NCBI GenBank assembly: GCA_032358165.1
Contig: JAALGY010000021.1
Location: 682,001 to 746,000 of the forward strand
From: Diplosphaera chodatii
Lineage: Eukaryota > Chlorophyta > Trebouxiophyceae > Prasiolales > Stichococcaceae
Direction: 5' to 3'
Length of the DNA stretch: 64,000 nucleotides
Positions 1-11,668 of the stretch are shown in pieces. Below the pieces are notes generated by a model. It did not search any database and was not told the origin of the DNA. It worked only from the letters and a program-made list of their open reading frames with translations. Both the position numbers and the translations under genes were made by a program. Numbering within the stretch: the stretch's first letter is position 1; every line of letters begins with the position of its first letter.

Positions 1-2151
1 ACAACCTTCTTCTCTCAGGTGTGCTGTCTGCAAGCCTGCTGTTTGTCACCAATGCACAACACACCCAAGTGCCATCGTGGTGTCAAACTGACTCCTCCTT
101 CCAGTGCGCTCCTGTCGGTGACAGCTGCAGTGCTATCGACATGGTTGTCACACTGATATCTGGCTGCAGGCCCTCACCCCCATTCAGATGGCGACAGCAG
201 CCACGGAGTCCTATCCCTGGTGGCCCGACATCCTGGCCATGCTGAACGCTGCATGTGAAGGTGTGCATGAGCAGTCACCAAAGCGTATTGTCTCCTAGCC
301 TCTGCCACATTCAAGCTGGTGGCATTGGTCAGTAAGGTTTGGTTACTGAATAGGCAACCCTCTCGGCTGCAGGCATGGAGTGAGGCACCATACTTGCCAG
401 CTGTATCTATACCTATACTATACACCTAGGACCGCTGCGTCGCTGCTAATGGCGACACAGCCTTCACGCACGCTGCTGCTGCAGCCGCCACCGGCGAAGT
501 TATGATATTTGCGGCTGCAGACATCAGATGCCAGGGTCAGCTTTCTGGACCTCAGTGAACGTAAACTACATGAGGCGGGAGGCGGCATCAAGCGCATTGG
601 TGCCTGTGCAGCCTTACATGAGTAGCAGTTGTCCGGGGTGCAGCCCGGCACAGCAGCCAGCCCGCATTCTTTCCTTATTTGGCTGTATGTTCTTGTGCTC
701 GGCAGCGACCCTCGGGGGCACTGACGGCTTGTCGCTGCGGTCAGCTGGCACCAGCGCCACCAGCGCCGCTCTACCTGCCCAGTGCACCTTTGGGGGTCCT
801 GCCTCTACCTCGGTTGTGTGAATACTGACACCCGCCATGACTGGTGCATGCGGGGCGCCATGCTGTTTGTTTGATGGGTGGTTTATGGCGACGCAGCGCC
901 AAACACGGCCCCGCCCCACCCGGGCGGGCCTGTGCTTTGGTGACCAGCGACAACCCCGCAGCTTGAATCACTTAGTCGGTTTGCGCTCTGTGTTGTTGGG
1001 GCATCGGGCAGTGATGCATGTTTACAGTTGATGATGTTGTCAGGTAGTCCATTTGACCCTCTGTTGAGCACTGTAGTTGTTGCCCAATCTGGAGAAGGGC
1101 TGCACTGTTCTCCTGATTGGCGCTAGTATGATATGCATGGACATGTGTTGCCTTTACTGTAAGTACGGTTGCCAGGAATCTGTCCACATCAGCCCTCATT
1201 CGAGCTGTGGCAAGCAAGTCATGCCATGCCATTGGCAGCATATTATACTGAACTAAGGGCGCATAGCACGGGCTTTGCTGTTGCTTGAAAGGACGGCACC
1301 TTACCGTTCTCACCCTGAAGTGAAGACTTGACATGTTGTGGAGACCGTATCACTATAAATATCATGCAATTTGTGGTGCAGTTATTTGCGTTTGCGTTGC
1401 ACACGGTGGCGAGGACTGCACGAGTGTCCGTCGAAAGGTTTGCGCTTCAAGCACATCCGCGATCATCAGCCGGCGTTGTTCGATAGCATGAGATTGTTGA
1501 TTTGAACGAGGCTGGATCGAGCAAAGAGCAAGCCATCTGCACTTTGCTGCAACTTACGGTGCGGAAGTGCCGAGCTACAATCTGATCAGTCGTCACCTCA
1601 GACATATGCAATGCGAGGCATGTAGAATACTTGAAAATGTTCATTTTCGGAAACCCAGGTACGCAGACATTGATCTTCAACGTTCTGCTCATGGACAGTT
1701 GTTGATCTGTACTTTGAGGTGCAATATGAATGTTTCACTTGGCGAAGGCCGCGCAAAAAGGCAGGCACGGAACCAATGCCTGTTAGCAGGTGCTGAGCTG
1801 GACATCAGCAGCTCTGTAGGTGAGGCTGTGAGGCCTGCCCGATCCGCGCACGATCGTGGCAGCAATGATCACATGTCAACTTTACAGCGCGACTCACAAC
1901 CGTCATCATGTCTGCCATGAGTCAAGGTGCACCGTGCAGAGGTGCCGATGCGCTGGCGTACCATGACTTGATGTGCACGGCTTACCATGATGACGGCTTG
2001 GATTGAGAATCATGACACAGCTTGAGCCGTTCCATCGTGCCGAAGGTCTTGCAGTGCTTTGAGCTGGTTGCCAGCATGCATCAACATGTGTGATGACACT
2101 ATCAACGATGCAGCAGCATGCTGAGAGCGTGGTCGCTGTGCAGGCTTTGAA
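1..2151. other. No supported gene; probable upstream region of the 2152 gene
   Basis: I see no exon series with consistent phase here on either strand. Short open frames exist, but none shows a recognisable domain. The right part (about 1380-2150) is a plausible 5' UTR, possibly with an intron, of the gene starting at 2152: a TATA element lies at 1354-1361 and a TGCAG acceptor-like site sits about 10 nt before the ATG. The left part could hold the end of a gene that lies outside the window. Confidence 0.4.
1354..1361 (+). promoter_or_regulatory. TATA box candidate (TATAAATA)
   Basis: TATAAATA is a full match to the eukaryotic TATA consensus in an otherwise non-coding stretch. It lies about 790 nt upstream of the ATG at 2152, so it fits that gene only if the 5' UTR is long or contains an intron. 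Assignment to the gene is inference. Confidence 0.4.
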
Positions 2152-5100
2152 ATGGACCAGCAGTCGCATGGAGGTGCCCTTGCAGATGAAGCGGCCTGCA
2201 GCTCTGACGACGGGGAGTCAGTGGAAATTTGCGTTGGAGGCGACCTGGCGAAGGCACCCAACCCCATGATGCGTGCAGAGCAGGCCGCAGATCAGGCGGC
2301 AGACACCACCACGTCAAATCATGCCAAGTCGCTGCAAGCGCCAGCGCCAGCGCCAGCACCATCAGCAGCAGAGCCTGCAGATCACACGGATGCCAATGAT
2401 GCCACGCCCGAACAGGAGGCAGCAGTGGTGCAGCCCAAGGCCACCGAATGTTCAGCAGCAGCAGATGAGTCGCCCACTCCAGCTGAACGGGCTCCCAACC
2501 ATGGCTCTTCTGTGAGCTGCAAGCTTGCACCGGATGCAGCAGCAGAGGGGACTGCTGCTGCGATGCATAGTCTACCTGACATGGGTGCATCAGCACAGCA
2601 GCCAGTAGGCTACCCACTGCAAGACAGCAGCACGACAGAGAGCCAAGCAACCACAAGCCCGACACCAGCCGCTGCTGCATCGTCAGCAGGAACGACCGCT
2701 GAAGGGCAGCCAGCAGACCAGCCGGCCACTGGTGAGCCGCAGGAACCAGCAGCAGACACTGCCCAGGCTATCGCTGATCGTAGCAGCACAGCCCCTTCCC
2801 GGACACGGGACCAGCCGCATGCCAGCCCTGAAAGGGAGCAGCCAAACGAATCAGCTGAGCGACCAGCAGCCCAGGCAGACGCATTCGGTGTGCCAAAGCT
2901 GTCAGCAGACGGGACGCCTGACGTCTGTGAAGGCTCCCTGCCAGACAAATCTCCACCGCAGCAGGCAGGCTTACGTTGCACCAACAAAGCATCCAAAATG
3001 CATGCAAACGCAAAGTGGTACAGGTCATGACTACCATTGCTGCAGGAGCGCTGAGCTTGATGACATGGCTGCACATTTAGGTTCTGCACGGCTTACGTGA
3101 GCGGGAGTCACAGCCATACCACATGCGACCAGCACTTCCAGAACGGATCAGCCTTGGTCACCGCCCCAGGAACAATGTCGTGCAACCGCAACGACCTGAC
3201 AGCAAGGTGCAGAACAATACTGACGAGGACCATGGCGTGTCAGTGGAGCAGCGCGCACAGCAGAAGCTGCAGGAGGCCCAGCGCCTGCGGGAACTGTGAG
3301 CGCATGCAACCTTGTCGTTTTTCATGCCTGAAAGTCAGAGCTGTGGCATGGTAGCTTCCATGTTGCGTTTGCACAGCACTGTGTATACAAAGATCCACGA
3401 CGTCATGGACACTCCTCATCCGAGCGCGCAGGGATCGCAAGAGGCTGCGCGAGCAGCTGGGGCGTGAGCAGGCGGACAGCGAGACACAGCACGCGGTGGT
3501 GGCCCACTGCGCCCTGCGTGCGGGCGCTGCAGGCGGTGCAGAGTGCCAGGCGGGCAGCAGGCAGCGCAGCATCTGCGGTATGCTAGTAGCAGCTGGGCGG
3601 TAGTGCATGCTACATGCTGGAATGGTGTTGACACAATCATCATACATGCATGCTTGACCTGCATGCATGCATGCCCGCAATGTGAGGGTGTGTGAAGAAG
3701 CTCAGCTAAGGAAGGTAGTCGTGATGATGTAGTCTCGTGCACACTTCTGCAGGCAACCAGTCCCACGTGTACTTTGCATGCAGCGAGGGATGTGAGATGT
3801 CATACCACCATCCGGTGTGCTACCACCTCTTGGTGGACACACTGCGCCGTCAGCGTCCCGGCTTCAAGGGCTTCAAGGTGCACACTGCAGCCACCAGTCT
3901 GTGTACTCAGTCACACCAAGTGCAAAAACAAAGACTCGATCAGCAGATGTACAGAATGCAAGTCTGATGGCGATGCATGTATCCACAGGGCAAGAATTCG
4001 TTGCCATGCCTCACGGACATGTGCTCTGGAGTCCTGGTTGAGGCCACGCTGCGCAAGGTGACGAGAACTACAGCGTCGTCAGGCTAGCATGAAACAATAG
4101 CACATGGGCAATTTCAGATCAGGCCGACCAGTTGCACCCTCACCAAGAGGTCAGACGTACCCTTCGCAGAGCTGCAGGTGGCGAGCGGTGGAAGAGCTGA
4201 ACCGCCTGTGGCATGGATTCAGCGGCCAAAGCCAAAGAAGGCCCCAAGCTCATCGCAGTCCATGGTCGAACCTACGCAGCCTGACAGCAAGCATGACATG
4301 AGTGCTTACAAATCAGGTATCTGAGACCAAGGACATTGCTCCTAACATTGCATGCAGAATGGTGGCGTTTGGTCCAGATATGGGTGAGCACCATCTCGAT
4401 GGAAGCTGCTGTTAGGTGGGGTGCCCCTGCCATGTGCAGGACACCAGCACTCCGGTGAGCTCGCTGACGCAGCAGCAGACTCACAGCACCAGCAGCACAA
4501 CCAGCATCAGCATACTGTACAGCTTGAACAGCGATTGGACACCGCCGAGCAGCCAAATCCTAACAAGCAACCGGTGAGATTACCGTGTACATCTGAGCAT
4601 CTGACGGCAGACACATAATCTGTCTATGCTGAGGCAGGTGTGACTGGTCGTACGTGCTGCGAACATGTGCAAATGTGTCCTGTGTTTCAATCTTGGTCCA
4701 CTCAGGTCGACATATGCAATGCATTTCAACGGACATGGTGAGCACAGTGCAACACACTTATCAATAGAAGCTGGACCTCGCAACCAGCTGAGCAGCATCG
4801 CAGGTGCACATACCGCTGCCTGAGGAGCTGGACGCTCGTCTGCGGGAGTACAAGCGGGAGGAGGTGCCCGACGAGCTGGCCGTCCCCCGCCGCAAGCACC
4901 ACCCCCAGCACCCTGTGCAGCAGGAGACACTTGCAGCTCAGCACGCCCGGGTGGGTGTACTGGCTTGGCACATTTAATGGACCTGGGGCCACTGACATAT
5001 TTGCCAGGTGCATCTGCCTGCGTATTCAGATGCAAAGGCATCACGATGTGCAGCAGTGCTGTAGCGTCGAGGCATCTGCTTGCAGCTGGAGCGCAAGAAA

Positions 5101-8100
5101 AAGGTGGTGATGCACATGCGCCTCGACCAGTTCGTGGGCGAGCAGCCGCAGCAGCTCAGCGAGGGTGGCAGCCTGGACAGCCAGCAGCAGAGCGCTTGGG
5201 GTCGCCATGATGTGCGTGCACAGCATCAAGTACAGGCCGTTTAGCCACTGTCACATGTGACAGCTATCTCATGCAGAGCCCTTCCGTATGAGGATGATCA
5301 TCGCCACCAACATGCAGCGCACAATCTGTGCTCACGGTCGAGTGCAGATGACACATTGTGCTCTTGCAGGACGACAGCTTTCTGCGGTCAGCTTCATCCG
5401 GGAATGGTGCGGCGTTGGCGACTGCGGCATTCCCCTCCTTGCAACAGGCCCTTCAGGGCGGGTCAGAAGCCAGCGAATCGGCCATGGTCGTGCTGGCTGC
5501 GCTACGGCAAATGCAGCAAGGTGAGAACCTACCCTGTTGGGCGCAGCTTCGCGCCTGTAGGGCGCACGGTTTTGTACTACATTATGTACACACGTGCTAT
5601 CTCCTGAGGTTCCTCACCATTGTGAGTGCAGACCAACGATGGGGCATGCCGACGGATATCCTCCTGCTGGAGTGCATCGATGTGACTGGTGTGGCGGAGG
5701 AGATGGGGTGTGCAGACGCTGATGCCGCCCTGGAGGATCAGCTGCACGCGGTGCGAACAGTGCATGCTCACGTGTGCTGAGCCAGGCGGCTCAGTGACTG
5801 TGGTGTGCTCTTCAGGGCCGTGCAAGAACAGGACCTGCCTCCCTCTTCAGGTGTTTGACATGTACGGCGACATCCAGCGCCTCCGCACATTCCCCGACCA
5901 GGAAGCCGCTGCCATTCAGTTCAGCGATGCCAGCGCTGCTGCCAGGGTGCGCTGCCGATTGCTGCACAATTAGCCTGGTATAAGGCACGGATGACACCTC
6001 TTCCTCCTTCGGTTCTGCACCTGTCAATAGAAGGCGAACATAGCTTGCTGGCGCCTTTTCATTCGTATGCTGCATACTACAGATGTTCTGGACGACTCTT
6101 GGTGCAGGCCAAGGTGCATGAGGATGGGCGTCAGATGGGGCGAAAACCCATGCGCACATCGCACCTGACACGCTTCCCAACCGACTCTGCCATCGACGAG
6201 GTCATCCGCGCGCAGCTGGAGGCAGAAGAGGCGGCGCGCTCCGATGCGCAGCACACCAATGGCCACCTGCCCTCCCGTACGTGTGCCCCTGGAAATCGTT
6301 CACTTTGCTGCTGGATCTGCCAACAGCGCATCGTTGCCCTGCCATCGTAGTGTGTCGCATTCACCTGCATGTCCTAAACCACAAAGCACGTTTGTCGCGT
6401 GCCCACCTCAGAAAGCATGCACAGTGGCATCAGCAGAGCTGTCCTTTCCTCACAGGCGGGCAGCGTGCCCCTGCCTGGGACATCGGGTCGGACCTGACTC
6501 ACCACAGCAGCCATGACTTTGCTGCAGCGTCCCAGGGTCATGCCACCGATACTCATGGTGAATCTCGCTTGACACTGACGGATTGTCCTGCCGTCTGCGT
6601 CACCTTGGTGCTGTCAAGCGCTGTGCTGCCTGCTTCCCGCTTAGATCGTGCTGAACAAGGCATTGAGCCTGTCCAGTGTGCTGCGGGCATATGAGACAGG
6701 CCGTAACCCCTTTGCACAGGCAGCCTGGACTCGCAGGCGCCAGAGTTCCAGCCGCGCACCCCCCTCAGCGCCGTCGTCAATGCACCGGAGTTCGTGCCGG
6801 GCAGCACCTGGCAGTCTGGCTCGCTGGGCTCCGCTTCTGGGCTTGGCTGCCCCGCCGCTCATAGCAGTGGAACCAGCGGTCCGAAGCCCGGGCCGGGCCA
6901 GCATGAGGAGGACCCCTTGGCGCTGGTGGCGCAGTTGGAGCGCGATGAGGAGATGGCGCGCGCCCTGGCGGCAGAGAACTCCGCCCTGGCCCGCCAGATG
7001 CAGGTGCAGTTGCCACCATGCAGCCGTGTCTGCCGCTGGAGCGACTCTTACTAGCACCCACTTCCTACCGTGTCGAGCCAGCACGCGGCACACCCGGGCG
7101 CTTACGCAGCAGACACACGGACGTCTGACAGCAAGCGGACCCTCGCGCCGGCAAAGCTCACTTTCTCCACATTGACAGTTGTTACACCATGCGTTTGCTC
7201 AGGAGGACGAGCGCCTTGCACGTGAGATGGCGGGTGAGGGCGGTGAGCTCACCCCGCCGCGCCCTGTGCTGCCGCCACGCAGCGAGACCTGGGCGGCGGC
7301 ATCGCAGCTGCCAGCTCCGCAGGGTTTCAGCCTGCAGCAGCAAGTGATGCCGCAGCACGAAAACGACCCCGACTCACCGGTGGGTGCCTGCAGTTGCATA
7401 GTGCGCTTGCCGCTCCTAGCATGCCTGTGCCTGGATACGGACCCCGCGTGATGTGATGCAGTTGGCTCCAGCAGCAAGTATCAACCCCGTTAGCTGCCTC
7501 CAGCTGCGAGTATCTAGCTTCATTGCAGGTGGGCCCAGATGTGTGGGGTTATGAGGATGATGCTGTCGGTGCACCCGCCGGCCTGCAGCCAGACGCCACT
7601 TGTGTGGATGCCTGGGGTGACAGCGGCAGTGACCCGCAAGCAGACAGCGGCGGCCCCAATGAGTCGGCCACCTCGCCAGCAGCAGGGCCAGCGAGCGATG
7701 CATCATGGGGCTGGAGCAGCTCCACCGCCGCACAGCCTGCAGACACCGCTCAGCCTCTGCAGAATGGCTTTGCTGGAGGGGAGGAGCTGCGCTTCCAGCC
7801 GGTGCTGGCCCAGGTGATGACCACACGGTCTGGGAGCAGGGTATAAGCCTCCTGGTCAGGCATGTGCACGCACCTTGAAAGTCTGAGTACACAGGCTCTA
7901 CACCTGCACTTCATACCTCTATGACGGTTGCTGTTGTGATGCAGGAGGAGGATGCTGATGATGATGACCCCTTTGGCTGGATGATGGAGTCTGGCGGTTG
8001 CAGCAGCGGCAGGGCAGGCCCAAGTGCAAAGGATGCTGGTGCTGCTCGTCAACATGCTCAAGGCGCTGCTGGTGTGGCGACCAGTACCGCCACCAAGCCC

Positions 8101-8151
8101 AGGGTCTACAATCCATACCACCCTGGCACAGCCCGGGCCCAAGCCATGTGA
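2152..8151 (+). CDS. Large Ala/Gln/Pro-rich protein with a Cys/His zinc-type module and PAM2-like motifs
   Basis: About 18-20 exons can be joined in frame, giving roughly 1,200 residues. Exon 1 (2152-about 3100) is low-complexity and rich in Ala, Gln, Pro and Ser. A charged helical stretch follows (3250-3290 and 3430-3590). The exon at 3753-3880 carries the pattern C-x3-C-x5-HH-x2-C (ACSEGC...YHHPVCY), continued after an intron at 3990-4060 by LPCLTDMC. This resembles the Cys/His segment of the TTC3/DZIP3 ubiquitin ligases. Exons at 5637-5948 look like a degenerate RRM (DMYGDIQRLRTF... then AAAIQFSDASAA). The exon at 6720-7005 carries two PABP-binding (PAM2-like) cores, LDSQAPEFQP and NAPEFVP. 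The C-terminus is acidic, containing DDDDPFGWM, and ends at 8151. No RING finger was found. The Met in the TGAA-ATG context at 2152 was chosen as start. One small exon near 5280 is unresolved. Function is not established; a cytoplasmic mRNA-linked role is inferred from PAM2. Confidence 0.72.
3650..3676. repeat. CATGCA simple repeat tract in an intron
   Basis: Tandem and near-tandem CATG/CATGCA units lie in the intron between the exons ending near 3598 and starting near 3753. It is a short palindromic microsatellite with no evident function. Confidence 0.6.
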
Positions 8152-8646
8152 GCCGTCAGCTCAGCTGCTCAATGGAGCAGGAGGTACATGCCACTGGGGT
8201 GCGCGTGTTTTAAACGCCGCAATCGTGTGCATATGCAGCATGTTTTCTCAGATTGATCACACATCGTATGCGGGCAGCAGTGTGGTGTGTCATGCATGAT
8301 GTTTCATGGTGTACAACCTCAAGGGTTGCTTGTGTGCTACGTTCGTGCTGGTTTGCTTTGCAAAACATTTGCAAACAGGTTCATGCAGGTGTAGGCTGCA
8401 GGCTCTGAGAGCGTAGGGTAGAAATCAGGCGGCACTCGACGGTGTGCAGGCATGCAGCGTCTTTTGTCAACCGTGCACATGTTGTGCAAGGGGAAGTTTG
8501 AATAGACATGATCACATGTCAAAACCGTCAGCACCCCAGATGCCGTCATCCAGTGCATCCAATTGCAGCCGAACGTACCCAGGCGGCACCGCTGCACCAC
8601 AAATCACAGCCTGGAATCAGCTGTTGCTGCATCGAAGCAGCTGTTG
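8152..8646. other. Convergent intergenic region
   Basis: This is the 3' flank shared by the + gene ending at 8151 and the - gene ending at 8647. I see no coding potential, tRNA or clear TGTAA polyadenylation signal. Confidence 0.5.
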
Positions 8647-9516
8647 CTACATCGAAGGTGACAGCAGGATCACCTGGTGAAGGAGATCGCCAAATCGTGC
8701 TGAATGTACAGCCCGGGTTCAATGCTGTGGGAACCCACCTGCGATGCAGGTCCTGGCAATCGATGTACCTCCCTCCAGTCCGGCCTCATCCCACTTGCGC
8801 ACCTCCATCTGTGATGGCAATCGAAAACACACTCGTGTAGCAGCTGAAGGCATGATTCGACCATGAAAGCACAACATGCACTTTTGCAGGCATCATCAGG
8901 CTGTCGGCTTGTGGCATAGAATGCAAGATGAACAGCAGGCTGCTCACTTCGCAGGTGCCGCAGGAGCCAGAGTTGCATGATGTTGGGATTACAACACCGA
9001 CCTTGCTGGCAACCTGCAACTAATCGTTCATGTGCTTGAGTGCACACTGCAACCTGCAGCTGAGCCATATTACGTTGACGACGTACGATTCGATGTCCAA
9101 CACATCTTAAACCAGATCCGCCCTGACAGTCACAGCATGTACACATAGATGCAGAATTGTACATCCCGCACCGCCCAGAGGTTCTCGCCAGGCTCTGCTG
9201 TGGTGTACACGCCCTCGTTGCCGAAGTATACAGTCACTGTCGTTTGATGCGACGCTGATGCCGACGCTTCGTCAGCTGGTAAGTTGCTAGGCTGTCGCTC
9301 GGGGCTAGTGCAGGTGCCAACATGCGCAGTGCGGATCGAGGGCAGCCAGAGTTCCCCAGCGCCAGACCAGCGGCGTTGCCGATTGGCTAACCCTGCGCCG
9401 TGCACAAGCTTCTGGACGATCCTGTGTCGCCTTGCAAGACTGCTTACAGCTGCGGGGAGGAAGGCAATCTGCGTATGACAGCGGCAAAGCGGCAGCCGCA
9501 TGCACACTGTGTTCAT
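8647..9516 (-). CDS. 2Fe-2S ferredoxin-like protein, probable organelle import
   Basis: Four exons join in phase to about 178 residues. The N-terminus (about residues 1-75) is rich in Arg, Ser and Ala and poor in acid, as expected for an organelle transit peptide. A beta-strand typical of ferredoxins follows (VTVYFGNEGVY, then EPGENLWA). After an intron comes the cluster loop PTSCNSGSCGTCE (C-x4-C-x2-C, near 8955-9000). A third exon (about 8735-8808) supplies the fourth Cys in SIARTCIA. The last exon (about 8647-8695) gives a short hydrophobic tail. The spacing from third to fourth Cys is about 21 residues, shorter than the about 29 of leaf-type ferredoxins, so the partner may differ from ferredoxin-NADP reductase. 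The start at 9516 is the first Met that precedes the targeting-type leader. Confidence 0.8.
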
Positions 9517-9839
9517 CCACCGTCTTGTCAGCACGGCAGCCGCTGTTAAAGCCACAAGCCTTATAGACCAACAACGTGTGCGACCCTGTGCAATCAATTG
9601 TGAGGAGGGGCTGTCGCACCACGCACGAAGATGACGACCTCTCATGGACGATGGACCCATGCAAAGGATCAGCACGTGACTGCAGGCGCACGTGCAGACC
9701 AGTGGGCACAGTTGCACTACTGCACTCGCCAGCACACGTACTCCAGTTGCAGACAATAATTCAAGCTGTGAAGTGTCAAACAAAGCCCTCTCTGCAGGTG
9801 CTGCTGCAGATTGGCTTTTGGAACAGCGGTTGTGCACCC
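9517..9839. other. Divergent intergenic region
   Basis: This is the 5' flank between the ferredoxin-like gene and the next + gene. The open frames here are shadows without recognisable domains, and no TATA element is evident. Confidence 0.4.
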
Positions 9840-11300
9840 ATGCAAGACAGCAGCACAGCCCAGGGTGACCCCGCAGGTCGTCTGCGAGAGGGCAACGGCG
9901 GTGCGACACAGTCTTTTGCACTGGACAGCTCGACACTCAACCCGTACCTGCACGATCAGGCTCGTTGGGTTGGGGACAGAAGTCGAGACGACGCTGAAAG
10001 CGTTTCGACGCACACATCAGCCAGCACATGGACGAAGTTCCTGCAGCAGTACTCGCTCAGCTACGAACCAGACTATTGCCTGAAGGTCAGAAAGAGGTGA
10101 GATCGCATGTTCTGCTGTATGTCACTTACGTGTTGTCCAGCGTGCACAGGTTCCATGATCGGCGTTTCATCAGTATGAACGCCGAGTGACTGCATCATGG
10201 CTTGCCTGCTTTCGCAGCGTTGAGTCGGCCAAGCTGGGGGTGAACGTGCTGTGGCCATTCGACGACCGGGAGCAGCCGCAGCTGTCGCTCATCGTGCGCC
10301 ATTTTCCCTGCGTCCCTGGAAGCTCCCCAAACATTTCCTGATGCAGCATGTCAACCACACTGCATTCGGACACGGTCATACTGGCTGGCTGCACGGTACG
10401 GCGTCCGATCGTGATGCATGCGGTGCCGAGGCGACGGCGGAGCTGTCCGCGCCCGCAGGTCAAGCCCAGGGGGCGGGCGGGCGAGTGGCTGCACCGGCTG
10501 ACGCTCGGCCCCGAGGAGGGCGGCCGCCTGCAGCTGCTGACGCCGAAGCTGCGCCTGAGCATCCTGCGTGTGCAGCTGGCGCTGCAGGCCAGCCGAGAGC
10601 ACGGCGTGCAGTTCAACTACAAGTGGGTTCGGCTGGGAGGTGTCATGTTTGATGGCCAAAGGCTCGGATTCAGTCCGAGCGTTTGGTCGCGGTGCACACC
10701 TGTTCAATGCACATTTAAGAGCATGCATGCTTGCACACTGCATATCCTGGCTGCAGGGCAACAACAAAATTCGGCAGCGTGGGCAAGAGCCAAGTATATA
10801 AGAAGCAGGTGCATATGCTGCGGAACAAAACCAAGGCATGGCTTGCATGTAGACAGCAATGTGGGCATTTGCAGAAAGTTAAGGTGTTACCCTTGCAGCT
10901 TTCGCTCCCATGGCTGGCACAGCGCGGCGTCAACTTTGGCGTGCGTCCACACGTCAAGGTCAACATGTATCTTCCAGAAGTCACAGGGTGCGCACTCTGC
11001 TGCTTCTGGTGTCGATCTCGTGAAGGGACTTGGGCCTCTGTTTACACTGCCGCAGTGGCTCCTCACCCGGTAGAATCGATTTCTCTTGGGAATTCAGCTG
11101 CACGAACTATCTGCAGGTCATTTGGCTCAGAGGGACGTGACCGTGATGTGGAGCAGGGGTACTGCCACATACATGTGCCACGAGTACACTTCCGTTGGGA
11201 CCTAGATGGCTGCAGACCTGCCAGCAGGATGCTGCTGCCGAGCAGGGGTGCTGAGGAAGCAGCTGGCGATGCGCTGTGCATCGATAACATGGTTCATTGA
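9840..11300 (+). CDS. Unrecognised protein with beta-barrel-like strands
   Basis: Six or seven exons join in phase. The first runs from the Met at 9840 to about 10096 and contains WTKFLQQYSLSYEP. The next, after the acceptor near 10219, contains KLGVNVLWPFDD and LSLIVRHF. Others lie at about 10460-10625 (LHRLTLGPEEGGRLQLLTP, then HGVQFNYK), 10759-10807 (TTKFGSVGKSQVYKKQ), 10875-10988 (VLPLQLSLPWLAQRGVNF) and 11059-11116 (RIDFSWEFSC), with a tail to a stop at 11298-11300. Alternating hydrophobic residues, Gly turns, aromatic girdle-type residues and the lack of a transit peptide suggest an organelle outer-membrane beta-barrel. This is inference and I recognise no named family. The first and last exons are the least certain. 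Confidence 0.5.
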
Positions 11301-11668
11301 TGAGGGTCCGAACATGGCATATGATTCGGACTCTGAGAATAATTCAATGTGCAGTGGGACAGTTGCAGGTGACTAGACCATGTAACGTGACACGACATGT
11401 GCCAACAGTGACGCAGCATCAAGGGGGATACATATACTCTTACTGAGGCAATTCAGTGCAGCAGCGCTCAGTCACTGCAAAGCGCGTGCGGACAAATCTG
11501 CTGCTGCCACCAACATTGTGATCGACCTCTGCATCATGCTGGTTGCTGAAGCCACAAACGTATATAGTACTGCCAGAAGGGTGCAGAGCTATGACATGTG
11601 CGGGTTAAGTCATGGTCCCTGCCGCATGGGTCCCCTGCATGCATTCCATGCGCGCCAAACACCACTCT
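11301..11668. other. Convergent intergenic region
   Basis: This lies between the stop at 11300 (+) and the stop of the RNPS1-like gene at 11669 (-). No features are seen. Confidence 0.4.

Noticed and set aside
614..919. Minus-strand open frame rich in Ala/Pro/Lys as a gene
   Set aside because: No motif, no splice partners in phase, and composition like the surrounding non-coding DNA.
2152..3030. First exon of the large protein as a separate short gene ending at 3030
   Set aside because: A GT donor before the stop and in-phase continuation from about 3100 to the next exons support a multi-exon gene.
10030..10098. Met at 10030 (MDEVPAAVLAQ) as start of the beta-barrel-like protein
   Set aside because: It is possible by phase with a different acceptor, but the alternative frame gives a better continuous exon (WTKFLQQYSLSYEP) and a standard CGCAG acceptor.
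10793..10803. TATATAAG as a promoter TATA box
   Set aside because: It lies inside a coding exon (encoding QVYKK) that joins by phase on both sides, so it is more likely coding coincidence.
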